A stretch of DNA of 31,510 nucleotides. It comes from Aminipila sp051883075 (lineage in GTDB: Bacteria; Bacillota; Clostridia; Peptostreptococcales; Anaerovoracaceae). Location: NCBI GenBank assembly GCA_051883075.1, contig JBJETA010000151.1:1-31510 (forward strand), in the 5' to 3' direction. Positions 14,181 to 21,535 of the stretch are shown here, piece after piece; the first letter of the stretch is position 1; each line of letters opens with the position of its first letter. The notes beneath the pieces are model-generated. The model was given only the letters and a program-made list of their open reading frames with translations, did no database searches and had not been told where the DNA came from. Made by a program: the position numbers and the translations under genes.

Positions 14181-16289
14181 TCAGTTCTCCCGGAGATATT
14201 TTTCCAACTCTTCCAAAGGAATGGCAGGGCTGTACAGATACCCCTGATAGCATCTGCATCCCGACTCTTCCAATGCTTTCCTTATCCCTTCATTTTCAAC
14301 AAATTCAGCTATAACCTCAAAGCCCAGGGATTTCGACAGCTGCACTATAGACTCGACAATAGTCCTGCTCCTTTCATTTATCCCTATAGCCCTGACTATA
14401 CCGCCGTCAAGCTTTACAATATCAAAAAAGCTTTCCTGCAGATACTTAAGCGATGTCGATCCCATGGAAAAATCATCTATCGCAAGCAGGAATCCAAGCT
14501 TTCTCAGTTTTTCAAAATTTCCGGTAATGTTCTCATCCAGTGAAAGTGCTGCCTGCTCAGTTATCTCTATGCACATTCGGAATTTTGGCTTTCTGTGCTT
14601 TGCAAAGTTTTCAAGGAATCCAACAAAGGAATCCATTTGTATTGTTTTTGCCGAAACATTCAGCGATACCTTGAAAGACTCAGCAAGCATACCGGGTTTT
14701 GCCTCCAGTTCTTCAACAGCCAGATTGAATATACTCTTTTCTAATTCCTCAAGTATTCCAATCTCTTCTGCCAGCTTTATAACCAAAGGCGGATATATAA
14801 AGCCAAGCGTAGAATGTTTCCACCTCATCAAGGCCTCCGCTCCTATGCATCTGCCTGTATTATCATGCTGCGGCTGGTAAAACAGTCTTATTTCCTTCTT
14901 ATCAAATGCCTTCTGCAGGTCTGCCGCAATCATCTGCGCTATCTTTCCCTCAGGGCCCGGCAGCTCGGTAAGCACTATCGTCTGATTTTTCTCCTCATTT
15001 TCCTTAACAGTATTTATTAACTGCTGTAAATGCAGCTTATCCCTGTTGTTCTTTTCTTCATCATACAGTTTGACAAACGGTCTGTATATAGCAGTTCCTA
15101 TTACAAGATTTACAATCTGCAAAATGCTTCCTCTTATCGAGCCTGTAGCTATATATCCTCCCAGAAAAATCGGCGTTGTCCATTCCACACTCGCAACACA
15201 TACAGGTACAAAGCCTGTAACAGTTGCAATATATGCAGTCACAAGCGATACCATCGGGGTCAGTATGAACGGTATGAGGAATATAGGATTAAAAACTATA
15301 GGCAGCCCAAAAATAAGAGGTTCGCTTATATTAAAAATCATCGGAAATACTGCCAGCTTCGCAATGGCTCTGCTGCTTTTCCTGCGGCTGAACAGAAACA
15401 GTGCCGCAAGCAGGCAGAAGGAGGAGCCGCAGCCGCCTATAAGAACAAAAACATCTATAAATGTTTTTGAAAAAATCTCAGGTGCAGGCAATCCTGCAGC
15501 TATGCTGTTCACATTGTCTATGATGGCAGGTTCAAACAGTGTTTCATTAACACCCTGCAGAGCATCGCTTCCGTGAATGCCCACAAACCACAGCAGGCTT
15601 GAAATCAATACAAAACAAAACGTACTGAAAAATGACAGTCCCATATTGCTGAAAAAATCGTTTAACCCTGAAACAAAAACACCCGTAATGTTATTTACAT
15701 TGAAAAGCTTTGAAAAAATCAGGCGTATTATTTCCGCCAGGGCACATGCAACCACGCATGGGAGAATGCCCGAAATAACGACTCTGAAATCACTGTCCAC
15801 ACCTTCACCAAATCTTCTTTTCCTGTTTAAAAATATTTTTTGCAGGAAAAGGTATAAATGCGTAAATACGACGCCAGTAAAAATCGCAGCAAACATTCCC
15901 TTTACGCCTATGGCATCAATAAATGCCTCTTTATCCGTTTCACCAATTCCGTTCAGGACAGCAAAGCATATCATTGAAGTCAGTATGGTTCCCGACAGAT
16001 TATTTTTTTGTCCGTTTATGTACATTATGGCAAAGCTTATAGCTCCTGCCATATAGAATGACAGGATGCCAAAGGTTCCCTCATACACGGCATCGAACAA
16101 GTCTACCAGCAGCCCGCCGGCAAAATTTTTTATAAAAGTCTGATAGACATCTACCGGCATACTTTTAAAAACAAGAGCCACAGCTCCTGTCATAAGTACC
16201 GGTATGATAAAGACAAGACCTGCGCTTATTGACTGTATTATTTTATTATTTTCTATTGTTTCGCATATCCTCCACAATTTAAAAAGCAT
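14181..16289 (-). CDS. PTS EIIC domain fused to an EAL (c-di-GMP phosphodiesterase) domain
   Basis: A 702-residue membrane protein. Residues 1 to about 405 form a lactose/cellobiose-type PTS EIIC domain with about ten membrane segments and the family motif NISEPLIFGLPIVFNP; VGIHGSDAL is also present. A short linker (about 406-455, charged, possibly coiled) leads to a cytoplasmic EAL domain. Key EAL residues are seen: EAL (about 485), the Asn of SLNVSAKTIQ, EITE, AIDDF, VKLDGG, AEFVE and YQGYLYSP. DDFGTG is changed to DDFSMG and AEGVE to AEFVE, so activity is likely but not certain. No IIA or IIB domain is present here or nearby. The likely role is a sugar or membrane-state sensor that sets c-di-GMP. 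It is a single gene with its own promoter and terminator; the ATG is preceded by AGAGGGA. Confidence 0.9.
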   Translation of the reverse strand: MLFKLWRICETIENNKIIQSISAGLVFIIPVLMTGAVALVFKSMPVDVYQTFIKNFAGGLLVDLFDAVYEGTFGILSFYMAGAISFAIMYINGQKNNLSGTILTSMICFAVLNGIGETDKEAFIDAIGVKGMFAAIFTGVVFTHLYLFLQKIFLNRKRRFGEGVDSDFRVVISGILPCVVACALAEIIRLIFSKLFNVNNITGVFVSGLNDFFSNMGLSFFSTFCFVLISSLLWFVGIHGSDALQGVNETLFEPAIIDNVNSIAAGLPAPEIFSKTFIDVFVLIGGCGSSFCLLAALFLFSRRKSSRAIAKLAVFPMIFNISEPLIFGLPIVFNPIFLIPFILTPMVSLVTAYIATVTGFVPVCVASVEWTTPIFLGGYIATGSIRGSILQIVNLVIGTAIYRPFVKLYDEEKNNRDKLHLQQLINTVKENEEKNQTIVLTELPGPEGKIAQMIAADLQKAFDKKEIRLFYQPQHDNTGRCIGAEALMRWKHSTLGFIYPPLVIKLAEEIGILEELEKSIFNLAVEELEAKPGMLAESFKVSLNVSAKTIQMDSFVGFLENFAKHRKPKFRMCIEITEQAALSLDENITGNFEKLRKLGFLLAIDDFSMGSTSLKYLQESFFDIVKLDGGIVRAIGINERSRTIVESIVQLSKSLGFEVIAEFVENEGIRKALEESGCRCYQGYLYSPAIPLEELEKYLREN

Positions 16290-16324
16290 GTTTCCCTCTT
16301 ATCTTTTCTTAAATGATTCAATTA

Positions 16325-16352
16325 ATTATACACTATTAATTCTTTCTGTAAA
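16325..16352 (-). promoter_or_regulatory. sigma-A-type promoter of the EIIC-EAL gene
   Basis: Minus strand: TTTACA (16347-16352), a 16-base spacer and a consensus TATAAT (16325-16330) preceded by GTG as an extended -10. It lies about 35 bases before the start codon. Confidence 0.72.
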
Positions 16353-16378
16353 GACGCTCTTGAAAATATTACAAAAAA

Positions 16379-16410
16379 GATACCCGAAGGCTTTTTCACC
16401 TCCGGGTATC
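16379..16410 (-). terminator. intrinsic terminator after the APC permease gene
   Basis: A 12-bp stem with one mismatch (16379-16390 with 16399-16410), an 8-base loop and TTTTTT on the minus strand. It lies about 40 bases after the permease stop. Confidence 0.9.
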
Positions 16411-16450
16411 CCATTTATAGATAATTGATAAAATTGATTTGCGCTTACTT

Positions 16451-17890
16451 TTATATTACTGCAATACTTCCTGATGCAATCATGTATACTGAGTAAACAG
16501 CAAGAACTACGATAGCAACAGCGATTACTGTTTCGTAACCCTTTGCAAATATCTTTTCCTGCTTTTCCTTCTTTCCAAGAGCAAATACAACGATACCTGC
16601 AACATAAAGGATTGTTGATACGATTAGATATTCGATACCTGCTGAGTACAGCATCCAGATACCATATACAGTACCCAGGAAGCCCCAGAATCTTGCTGCG
16701 AAGATCTGACCTGCAGTGTCTCCTTCGAAACCTTCCTTCTTCATGGAAATCTTCAGGTAGTAAGCACCGCACAGTAAGTATGGAACCATAATCATATTAG
16801 CTGATAAGTTATAGAATAACTGATAAGCTGCTTCTGAGAAGTATGAAATGATTAAGAATGCCTGGATGATACCGTTAGTGATAAATAATGAATTTACAGG
16901 GGCAAGCTTGCCGTTTTCCTTTGCAAATGCCTTCATGAATACACCCTGCTTAGCTGCAGCGTATGGGCATTCTGCTGCGATGATTGTCCATCCAAGTAAA
17001 GCTCCTGCAAGTGAAAGAATAACACCAAAGTTGATAAGAGCAGCACCCCAAGGACCTACAGCGTGAGCTAAGATTCCTGCTAACTGAGGATTATCCAGCT
17101 GAGCCATTTCTTCAGGAGTCATAACACCGAAGGATAAAACTGTAATCATTACATAAATAGCTAATAAGCCAAGGAAACCTGTAATAGAAGCTTTACCTAC
17201 ATCGCTTGACTTCTTTGCACGTCCTGAAACTACAACAGCACCTTCTACACCGATGAATGACCAAACTGTAGCACCTGTAGTAGCCTTAACCTGTTCTATG
17301 ACAGGCATTGAACCGTCACCCCAGAAGTTCTGCATAAAGATTTCAGGGTTAAAGTTCTTAAAGAAGATGATTGCAACAATAAATACTGCAAGAGGGATTA
17401 ACTTAGCACAAGTTACGATAACCTGCAGACCTGCTGCTTCCTTAACACCACGGCATACTAAGTAGTTTAATATCCATACAAGGATTGATGCACAGATGAT
17501 TGAAGGAATGTTGCTTCCGTTTCCGAATGTAGGAATGAAATAACCGATTGAACCGAAGAATAACGCCATATATGATACGTTACATAAAAGAGCACTGATC
17601 CAGTAACCCCAAGCTGAGTTGAATCCAACGAATTCACCAAAGCCTTCGCTTGCATAGCTGTAAATACCGTTAGTTAAATCAGGTCTCTTTCTGTTCAATC
17701 CGAAGAAACACATTGTTAAAGCAAGCATACCTACGCCTGCAATACCCCAGCCAAGCAATGCAGCACCTGCATGTGCTCCGCCTGCTGCCATATCAGCAGC
17801 TGTAGTAAAGATTCCGGCACCGATTGTTGAACCGATGATTAGAGCGGTAAGCCCTCCAAAGCTTAAACCATTTTCTCTTTCCTTTTCCAT
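16451..17890 (-). CDS. APC superfamily basic amino acid/polyamine antiporter
   Basis: A 479-residue membrane transporter with about 12-13 membrane helices, of the APC superfamily and closest in look to the arginine/ornithine-lysine antiporter group (ArcD/YdgI-like). The N-terminal substrate-binding helix is clear (GLTALIIGSTIGAGIFTTAADMAAGG). A typical helix 6 segment follows (TVWSFIGVEGAVVVSGRAKKSSDVGKAS), with GWTIIAAECPYAAAKQGVFMKAFAKEN later. Family members exchange an amino acid for its decarboxylated or deiminated product, often feeding fermentation or pH control. No arc or decarboxylase gene is adjacent, so the substrate is open. GGAGG stands 5-6 bases before the ATG. It is a single gene flanked by a terminator and a long AT-rich upstream region with repeated TGCA-containing motifs, which suggests regulated expression. 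Confidence 0.88.
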   Translation of the reverse strand: MEKERENGLSFGGLTALIIGSTIGAGIFTTAADMAAGGAHAGAALLGWGIAGVGMLALTMCFFGLNRKRPDLTNGIYSYASEGFGEFVGFNSAWGYWISALLCNVSYMALFFGSIGYFIPTFGNGSNIPSIICASILVWILNYLVCRGVKEAAGLQVIVTCAKLIPLAVFIVAIIFFKNFNPEIFMQNFWGDGSMPVIEQVKATTGATVWSFIGVEGAVVVSGRAKKSSDVGKASITGFLGLLAIYVMITVLSFGVMTPEEMAQLDNPQLAGILAHAVGPWGAALINFGVILSLAGALLGWTIIAAECPYAAAKQGVFMKAFAKENGKLAPVNSLFITNGIIQAFLIISYFSEAAYQLFYNLSANMIMVPYLLCGAYYLKISMKKEGFEGDTAGQIFAARFWGFLGTVYGIWMLYSAGIEYLIVSTILYVAGIVVFALGKKEKQEKIFAKGYETVIAVAIVVLAVYSVYMIASGSIAVI

Positions 17891-17964
17891 TTTGTCCTCC
17901 CATACGAAATACTGTATACAAGAATGCCTTTGGCACTCTCCCAGTTATTCCGCAAAATAAAATA

Positions 17965-17992
17965 ATTATAGAATGATAATTTCTGGTTGAAC
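17965..17992 (-). promoter_or_regulatory. likely promoter of the permease gene
   Basis: Minus strand: consensus TATAAT at 17965-17970, with a weak GTTCAA 16 bases upstream (17987-17992). The poor -35 suggests dependence on an activator. Palindromes lie just upstream at 18021-18056. The leader would be about 68 bases. Confidence 0.5.
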
Positions 17993-18020
17993 CGCCGGGC
18001 AGTTAATGTCCGCAGTTCAT

Positions 18021-18056
18021 ATTTGCACGCAAATCTGTCATAATAATTTGCAAATT
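18021..18056. promoter_or_regulatory. two TTTGCA palindromes upstream of the permease promoter
   Basis: ATTTGC-AC-GCAAAT (18021-18034) and the perfect 12-base palindrome AATTTGCAAATT (18045-18056) are spaced about two helical turns apart. They lie roughly 60-90 bases before the predicted transcription start, a usual position for activator sites. No regulator is assigned. Confidence 0.4.
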
Positions 18057-18156
18057 CCATGCCAAGCCATCTTTTATCCGATTTTTTTAAACTTTACTTT
18101 ACATTGCAACAAAATACAAATTCATTTTTAGTTTTTTTAACAAATTAAAATTTTAT

Positions 18157-18296
18157 GCGCAATTTTTTTTGCATTATTTCGCACTTTTTTTTGCATTAAT
18201 TACATATAACGTCTTATTATTATCCTTATTTTTCCAATTCATTCACTGTCTATGCATAAAAATTCCATTTCATGCAACAATAAGCAAAAAAACGCA
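18157..18296. repeat. short repeats with an eight-T core in an AT-rich intergenic region
   Basis: Two direct copies with a 22-base period (18158-18178 and 18180-18201) share CGCA, one variable base, eight T and GCATTA. A related inverted copy (GCAAAAAAACGCA) ends at 18296. The region 17891-18454 is about 560 bases with no convincing gene. It holds the permease promoter and palindromes, these repeats, and otherwise AT-rich sequence. Reading frames there are AT-driven and lack ribosome binding sites. Confidence 0.5.
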
Positions 18297-18454
18297 TTTT
18301 TCAGAATTTTTTTGTCGAAATTATTCATATTCCACAAATATGGAAGTTTTATTTGGCCTTAGCTTTTTGCCTTTTGTGTGCAAAATTTTGGGCGCTCTTA
18401 AATTTTAAGTTTTTATCGTTATATCATGTTCTTTTTCTTTCATGCCGAAAAAAA

Positions 18455-18477
18455 AGACCCGGATAAAATCCGAGTCT
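18455..18477 (-). terminator. terminator of tRNA-Gly
   Basis: On the minus strand AGACTCGGAT pairs with ATCCGGGTCT (one G-T pair) around TTT, followed by a run of T. It begins 5 bases after the encoded CCA of the tRNA. Confidence 0.88.
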
Positions 18478-18481
18478 GACT

Positions 18482-18556
18482 TGGAGCGGAAGACGAGATT
18501 CGAACTCGCGACCCTCGCCTTGGCAAGGCGATGCTCTACCCCTGAGCCACTTCCGC
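18482..18556 (-). tRNA. tRNA-Gly, anticodon GCC
   Basis: A 75-base tRNA on the minus strand with a complete cloverleaf. The acceptor stem is GCGGAAG with CTTCCGC, the D stem GCTC with GAGC, and the anticodon stem TCGCC with GGCGA around TTGCCAA (anticodon GCC). The T arm is GCGAG-TTCGAAT-CTCGT. The 3' CCA is encoded (18482-18484). It has its own promoter upstream and a terminator directly after, so it is a single-gene unit reading GGC and GGT codons. Confidence 0.97.
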
Positions 18557-18588
18557 ATATCTTTATCAACTTTATTAACAACTTCTTT

Positions 18589-18617
18589 ATTATATCAAAC
18601 GCATCCATGCGGTGCAA
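18589..18617 (-). promoter_or_regulatory. strong promoter of tRNA-Gly
   Basis: Minus strand: TTGCAC (18612-18617), an exact 17-base spacer and consensus TATAAT (18589-18594). Transcription should start about 26 bases before the mature 5' end. Confidence 0.8.
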
Positions 18618-18666
18618 GCATTTTTTTGAGAAATTTCAGTTCGGATGTCGCTTTTTCTGTAAGATT

Positions 18667-18704
18667 CAATCCGGCTGCCGCTTTATAACGCAGCAGCCGG
18701 ATTG
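18667..18704 (-). terminator. hairpin at the 3' end of plsC, possible terminator
   Basis: A 12-bp GC-rich perfect stem (18667-18678 with 18693-18704). The upstream arm is the last codons of plsC and the stop codon lies in the loop. The following minus-strand sequence has no continuous U-run, so it may act as a weak terminator or a 3'-end stabiliser. Confidence 0.5.
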
Positions 18705-19423
18705 TCAGATGTTTTACATTCATCAATCATATCACGGATGACAAAGCCTATGTGCTTTGCTTCTTCTCTTCCCAGCTTATCAGTTTCAACAGCAGGAAGT
18801 ATCGTTATATTTACATGCGCAGGATGAATCTTCATATTATTTGCTTCCATTGCTTTGTAAGAGCCGTCAATTGCAACAGGCACTATCGGCACTCCTGTTT
18901 TCAGTGCAGCCTTAAATGCCCCTTCTTTAAACTCACCGAGTTCTTCACCCTTGCTTCTTGTTCCTTCAGGAAAGATTATTACAGATCTGCCTTCCTCAAG
19001 CATTTTTTCTATTTCAGCAAAAACCTTAACAGAGCTTCTCGGATGTCCTCTGTCCAAAAACATGCAGTCTATCAGATTCATCCAGTTTACAACAAGAGGA
19101 AGCCTTGCCAGTTCTTTTTTTGCAACCAAAGGATTAACTCTGCCGAGCTGGGTTATTACCAGAGGAATGTCAAAATATCCCTGATGATTAGGCGTAAAGA
19201 GCACCGCCCTGTCCTTCGGTATATTTTCCTTTCCCTTCACAGTATATGTTACACCTGCCAGCGCAAGCAGCCTCAGTGCCCATTTTCTCACAATGCGGTC
19301 TAATCGTTCCCTGTCCTTTTCCGTAAGACCGCCTTTTTCCTTTTTATGCTCAAGACTTCTCTGAACAGGATAAACGCAAACGAGATACAGCCAGAAATAT
19401 ATGAACCATATTACTGTACGCAT
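18683..19423 (-). CDS. plsC: 1-acyl-sn-glycerol-3-phosphate acyltransferase
   Basis: A 246-residue membrane-bound acyltransferase that adds the second acyl chain to lysophosphatidate, giving phosphatidate for phospholipid synthesis. An N-terminal hydrophobic anchor (residues 3-20) is followed by the four PlsC blocks: NHQGYFD (catalytic HX4D, about residues 79-85), FLDRG with downstream basic residues, FPEGTRSKG (acyl-glycerol-phosphate binding), and VPIVPVAIDGS. Length and order are normal. The ATG lies one base after the aminotransferase stop (TAATATG) and has only a weak GGA-type ribosome binding site, so translation is probably coupled to the upstream gene. The last codons form one arm of the hairpin at 18667-18704. 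Confidence 0.93.
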   Translation of the reverse strand: MRTVIWFIYFWLYLVCVYPVQRSLEHKKEKGGLTEKDRERLDRIVRKWALRLLALAGVTYTVKGKENIPKDRAVLFTPNHQGYFDIPLVITQLGRVNPLVAKKELARLPLVVNWMNLIDCMFLDRGHPRSSVKVFAEIEKMLEEGRSVIIFPEGTRSKGEELGEFKEGAFKAALKTGVPIVPVAIDGSYKAMEANNMKIHPAHVNITILPAVETDKLGREEAKHIGFVIRDMIDECKTSDNPAAAL

Positions 19424-19424
19424 A

Positions 19425-20660
19425 TTATTCCATCGCTGCCTTAATCTTTGCAGGAAGCATTCTGCATATTTCTTCTTTTACTGAAGCAACAGAGACTCTC
19501 AGCCCCTTTGCAAGAGGAATCAGGAATATTCCTTCTTCCCTTAGCTTTGCCGCAACCTCATCCGAGTTTTCACATGGAACCGAAACAAAGAATCCCGAAT
19601 CAAACGGAACAATTTCAAGTCCGGCTTTTTCCGCCGCCTCTTCAAAGGCTTTGCCTCTTTTCATCAGTATATCACGGTAATGTTCTCTTTCATCGTTTAC
19701 CTTTTTCAAAAGCTTTTCATCCTCATAGATTCTGCTCAGAACTACCATGGCCGCCCTTGTACAGTTAGACCATGCAGCTCTTGCCGAATACTGGTTTACC
19801 CTTACAAATTCTTCTGCTATTTCCTTTGTTTTTGCCATGCAGATCATGGCTGCGCATCTCATACCATATAAAGTAAATGTCTTTGATAAGCTATATGCCA
19901 TGATTGGAAGAATGTTTGCCGGCAGTTCGTCCAGCAATGGAATAAATTCCCTGTATTTTTCGCTGTCGCCTGCAAAATCTATATATGCAACATCAACAAT
20001 TATCACGATTTTTTTATCTTCAGCCGCATATTTTTTCATTACGCCAAGAGCATTGTTCCAATCTTCCATAGTAAATGAATATCCCGTAGGGTTATGCGCC
20101 GGTGTGTTAAGAATCACAACCAGGCTTTCTTGCTTATCAAGTATCTCTTTTACCTTTTTTTCAAAGTCTGCAGTGTTGAATTTTCTTTCATTATCAAACA
20201 GTTCAAAGTTTACAATCCTTCTGCCGGTTTCATCCGCAATCGAATTGTAATTCGCCCAGTGCCAGTCAGTTGTTAATATATCATCTCCCTGTTTTGAGTA
20301 GTTATACACAGCATTTCTGATTGCACCTGTTCCTCCCGGTGTTGCCACTGCCTCTGTAAAGCTTTTAGGTTCATAGTTTCCAAAAGCAGCCTTTTTTACA
20401 TATTTTTTAAACTCCGGTGTACCTCCAATCGGCGCATATTCAGCATACTCTTCAGGAGCCAGATTCTTTAAAACATCGACTACAGAAGACAGCACTACAA
20501 GATTTCCGTTATCATCAAGCAAAGCACCCAGCGTTGAATTTACAACCGCATCTTTGCCTCTTTCTGCAATCATTTCTTTTGCCATTCTGCTTATGCCAAA
20601 AACTTTATCCTCAAGCGGAATAGTCCTTCCATTGTTCTGTGCCATGATGAATTCCGACAT
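19425..20660 (-). CDS. class I/II aminotransferase (aspartate/aromatic type)
   Basis: A 411-residue PLP-dependent aminotransferase. It has a glycine-rich PLP-phosphate segment (TPGGTGAIRNAV), TDWHWANYNSIADETG, the substrate/PLP motif NTPAHNPTG, VDVAYIDF and the Schiff-base lysine in SLSKTFTLYGMRCAAM. The pattern is closer to the AspC/TyrB-like subgroup than to the dapH-linked enzyme in this window. The expected reaction is transamination of an aspartate- or aromatic-type amino acid with 2-oxoglutarate; exact substrate unknown. The ATG at 20660 is preceded by AGAGAGGTG; a second in-frame ATG (MAQNNGRT) is five codons in. It has a good promoter and is co-transcribed with plsC, a pairing without an obvious metabolic link. 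Confidence 0.88.
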   Translation of the reverse strand: MSEFIMAQNNGRTIPLEDKVFGISRMAKEMIAERGKDAVVNSTLGALLDDNGNLVVLSSVVDVLKNLAPEEYAEYAPIGGTPEFKKYVKKAAFGNYEPKSFTEAVATPGGTGAIRNAVYNYSKQGDDILTTDWHWANYNSIADETGRRIVNFELFDNERKFNTADFEKKVKEILDKQESLVVILNTPAHNPTGYSFTMEDWNNALGVMKKYAAEDKKIVIIVDVAYIDFAGDSEKYREFIPLLDELPANILPIMAYSLSKTFTLYGMRCAAMICMAKTKEIAEEFVRVNQYSARAAWSNCTRAAMVVLSRIYEDEKLLKKVNDEREHYRDILMKRGKAFEEAAEKAGLEIVPFDSGFFVSVPCENSDEVAAKLREEGIFLIPLAKGLRVSVASVKEEICRMLPAKIKAAME

Positions 20661-20717
20661 TACCTCACACCTCTCTTTTATTTTTTAACCTATATAACTA
20701 AAACAAAATTCCAAAAC

Positions 20718-20746
20718 ATTATACTATAAAGTATTAAAAACTTCAA
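20718..20746 (-). promoter_or_regulatory. sigma-A-type promoter of the aminotransferase-plsC unit
   Basis: Minus strand: TTGAAG (20741-20746), a 17-base spacer and consensus TATAAT (20718-20723). An ATACT/AGTAT inverted repeat (20721-20734) overlaps the -10. The promoter overlaps the sigma-F-like promoter of the divergent gene. Confidence 0.78.
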
Positions 20747-20759
20747 TAAGGCAATAATA
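20731..20759 (+). promoter_or_regulatory. candidate sigma-F/sigma-G-type promoter of the SpoIIQ-like gene
   Basis: GTATT (20731-20735), a 14-base spacer and GGCAATAATA (20750-20759). The -10 part matches the known Bacillus sigma-F pattern GGNRANANTW at every fixed position, and the -35 matches GYWTA at four of five. One caution: the start would fall at about 20765, inside the ribosome binding site, giving a very short leader. Confidence 0.45.
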
Positions 20760-20778
20760 ACATAAGGAGGTGTACAGC

Positions 20779-21441
20779 ATGCGACAAAATTTAAAAACAA
20801 AAAAGCCCGTTGACAAAGTCGCCGTTTCCCTTGTGTTATGCTTCAGTGTTGTTGCGCTTGCATCGGTCTTTACCGTAAAGTCAAGTCTGGACAAAATAGA
20901 TGATTCCAATTCCGGCAGAAATTTGGATTCACAGGGAAGCCCGGTTCAGGAACAGCTTGTAAATAAAAAGGTTCCTACTGTTGACAGCACAGAAAACAAA
21001 AGTACCGGTCAGAACAGCCGCCCTGCAAAGGCCTCAGAGTGGATATGCCCGGTACAGGGTTCTCCCGGCATGGAGTATTCAGCAGATGTTCCTGTTTATT
21101 CAAAAACTTTAAATCAGTACATGGTCCACACAGGCATTGATATCAAAGCACCGCTTGACTCAAGAGTTCAGGCTGCGGCGGCAGGTACCGTGGTCGAAGC
21201 AGCCCATAACGACCGTCTGGGCTATATGGTAAAAATAAATCATGGAAACGGATTTGTCACAACCTATGCAAACCTGTCCGAAAACGATCTTGTTGAAACA
21301 GGCTCCGTAGTAAAACAGGGCGAAATCATAGGCGGCATAGGAGATACGGCTATGTTTGAATTTCTGGAAGATTCCCATCTGCATTTTGAAATGGAAAAAG
21401 ACGGTCAACCTGTAAATCCAGCTGAATATATTTCTTTTTAA
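20779..21441 (+). CDS. spoIIQ: M23 (LytM-type) metallopeptidase, SpoIIQ-like
   Basis: A 220-residue protein with one N-terminal membrane helix (about residues 15-33), a low-complexity Ser/Asn/Gln-rich linker, and an extracytoplasmic LytM domain from about residue 95. Zinc ligands are complete: His and Asp of MVHTGID (HxxxD) and the HxH of HLHFEME. The segment EYSADVPVYSKTLNQYMVHTG resembles clostridial SpoIIQ, the forespore protein that pairs with SpoIIIAH across the engulfment space. Unlike Bacillus SpoIIQ, it keeps the full zinc site. A GTG at 20770 lies in the ribosome binding site AAGGAGG, so the ATG at 20779 (8 bases on) is the start. A sigma-F-like promoter upstream supports a sporulation role. 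A general cell-wall endopeptidase is the alternative. Confidence 0.75.
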   Translation: MRQNLKTKKPVDKVAVSLVLCFSVVALASVFTVKSSLDKIDDSNSGRNLDSQGSPVQEQLVNKKVPTVDSTENKSTGQNSRPAKASEWICPVQGSPGMEYSADVPVYSKTLNQYMVHTGIDIKAPLDSRVQAAAAGTVVEAAHNDRLGYMVKINHGNGFVTTYANLSENDLVETGSVVKQGEIIGGIGDTAMFEFLEDSHLHFEMEKDGQPVNPAEYISF

Positions 21442-21480
21442 GCATTCCCTTTACAACTGAGCTTTCACCAGAAATGCATC

Positions 21481-21530
21481 AAAAAAAGTTGCTTTCCGCA
21501 AACCTTCCGGTTTGCAGAGCAACTTTTTTT
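21481..21530. terminator. bidirectional intrinsic terminator
   Basis: A long hairpin: outer arms 21481-21493 with 21518-21530 (13 bp), inner arms GCAAACC (21498-21504) with GGTTTGC (21509-21515), loop TTCC, and a small internal loop between. A- and T-runs on the two sides serve the convergent spoIIQ-like and trmB genes. Confidence 0.93.
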
Positions 21531-21535
21531 CAGCA

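Noticed and set aside
18169..18408. 79-codon plus-strand frame in the permease upstream region
   Set aside because: Its Phe/Leu/Ile-rich product follows from T-rich DNA, with no ribosome binding site and no promoter.
20770..20778. GTG start for the SpoIIQ-like gene
   Set aside because: The GTG lies within the AAGGAGG ribosome binding site; the ATG at 20779 is correctly spaced.
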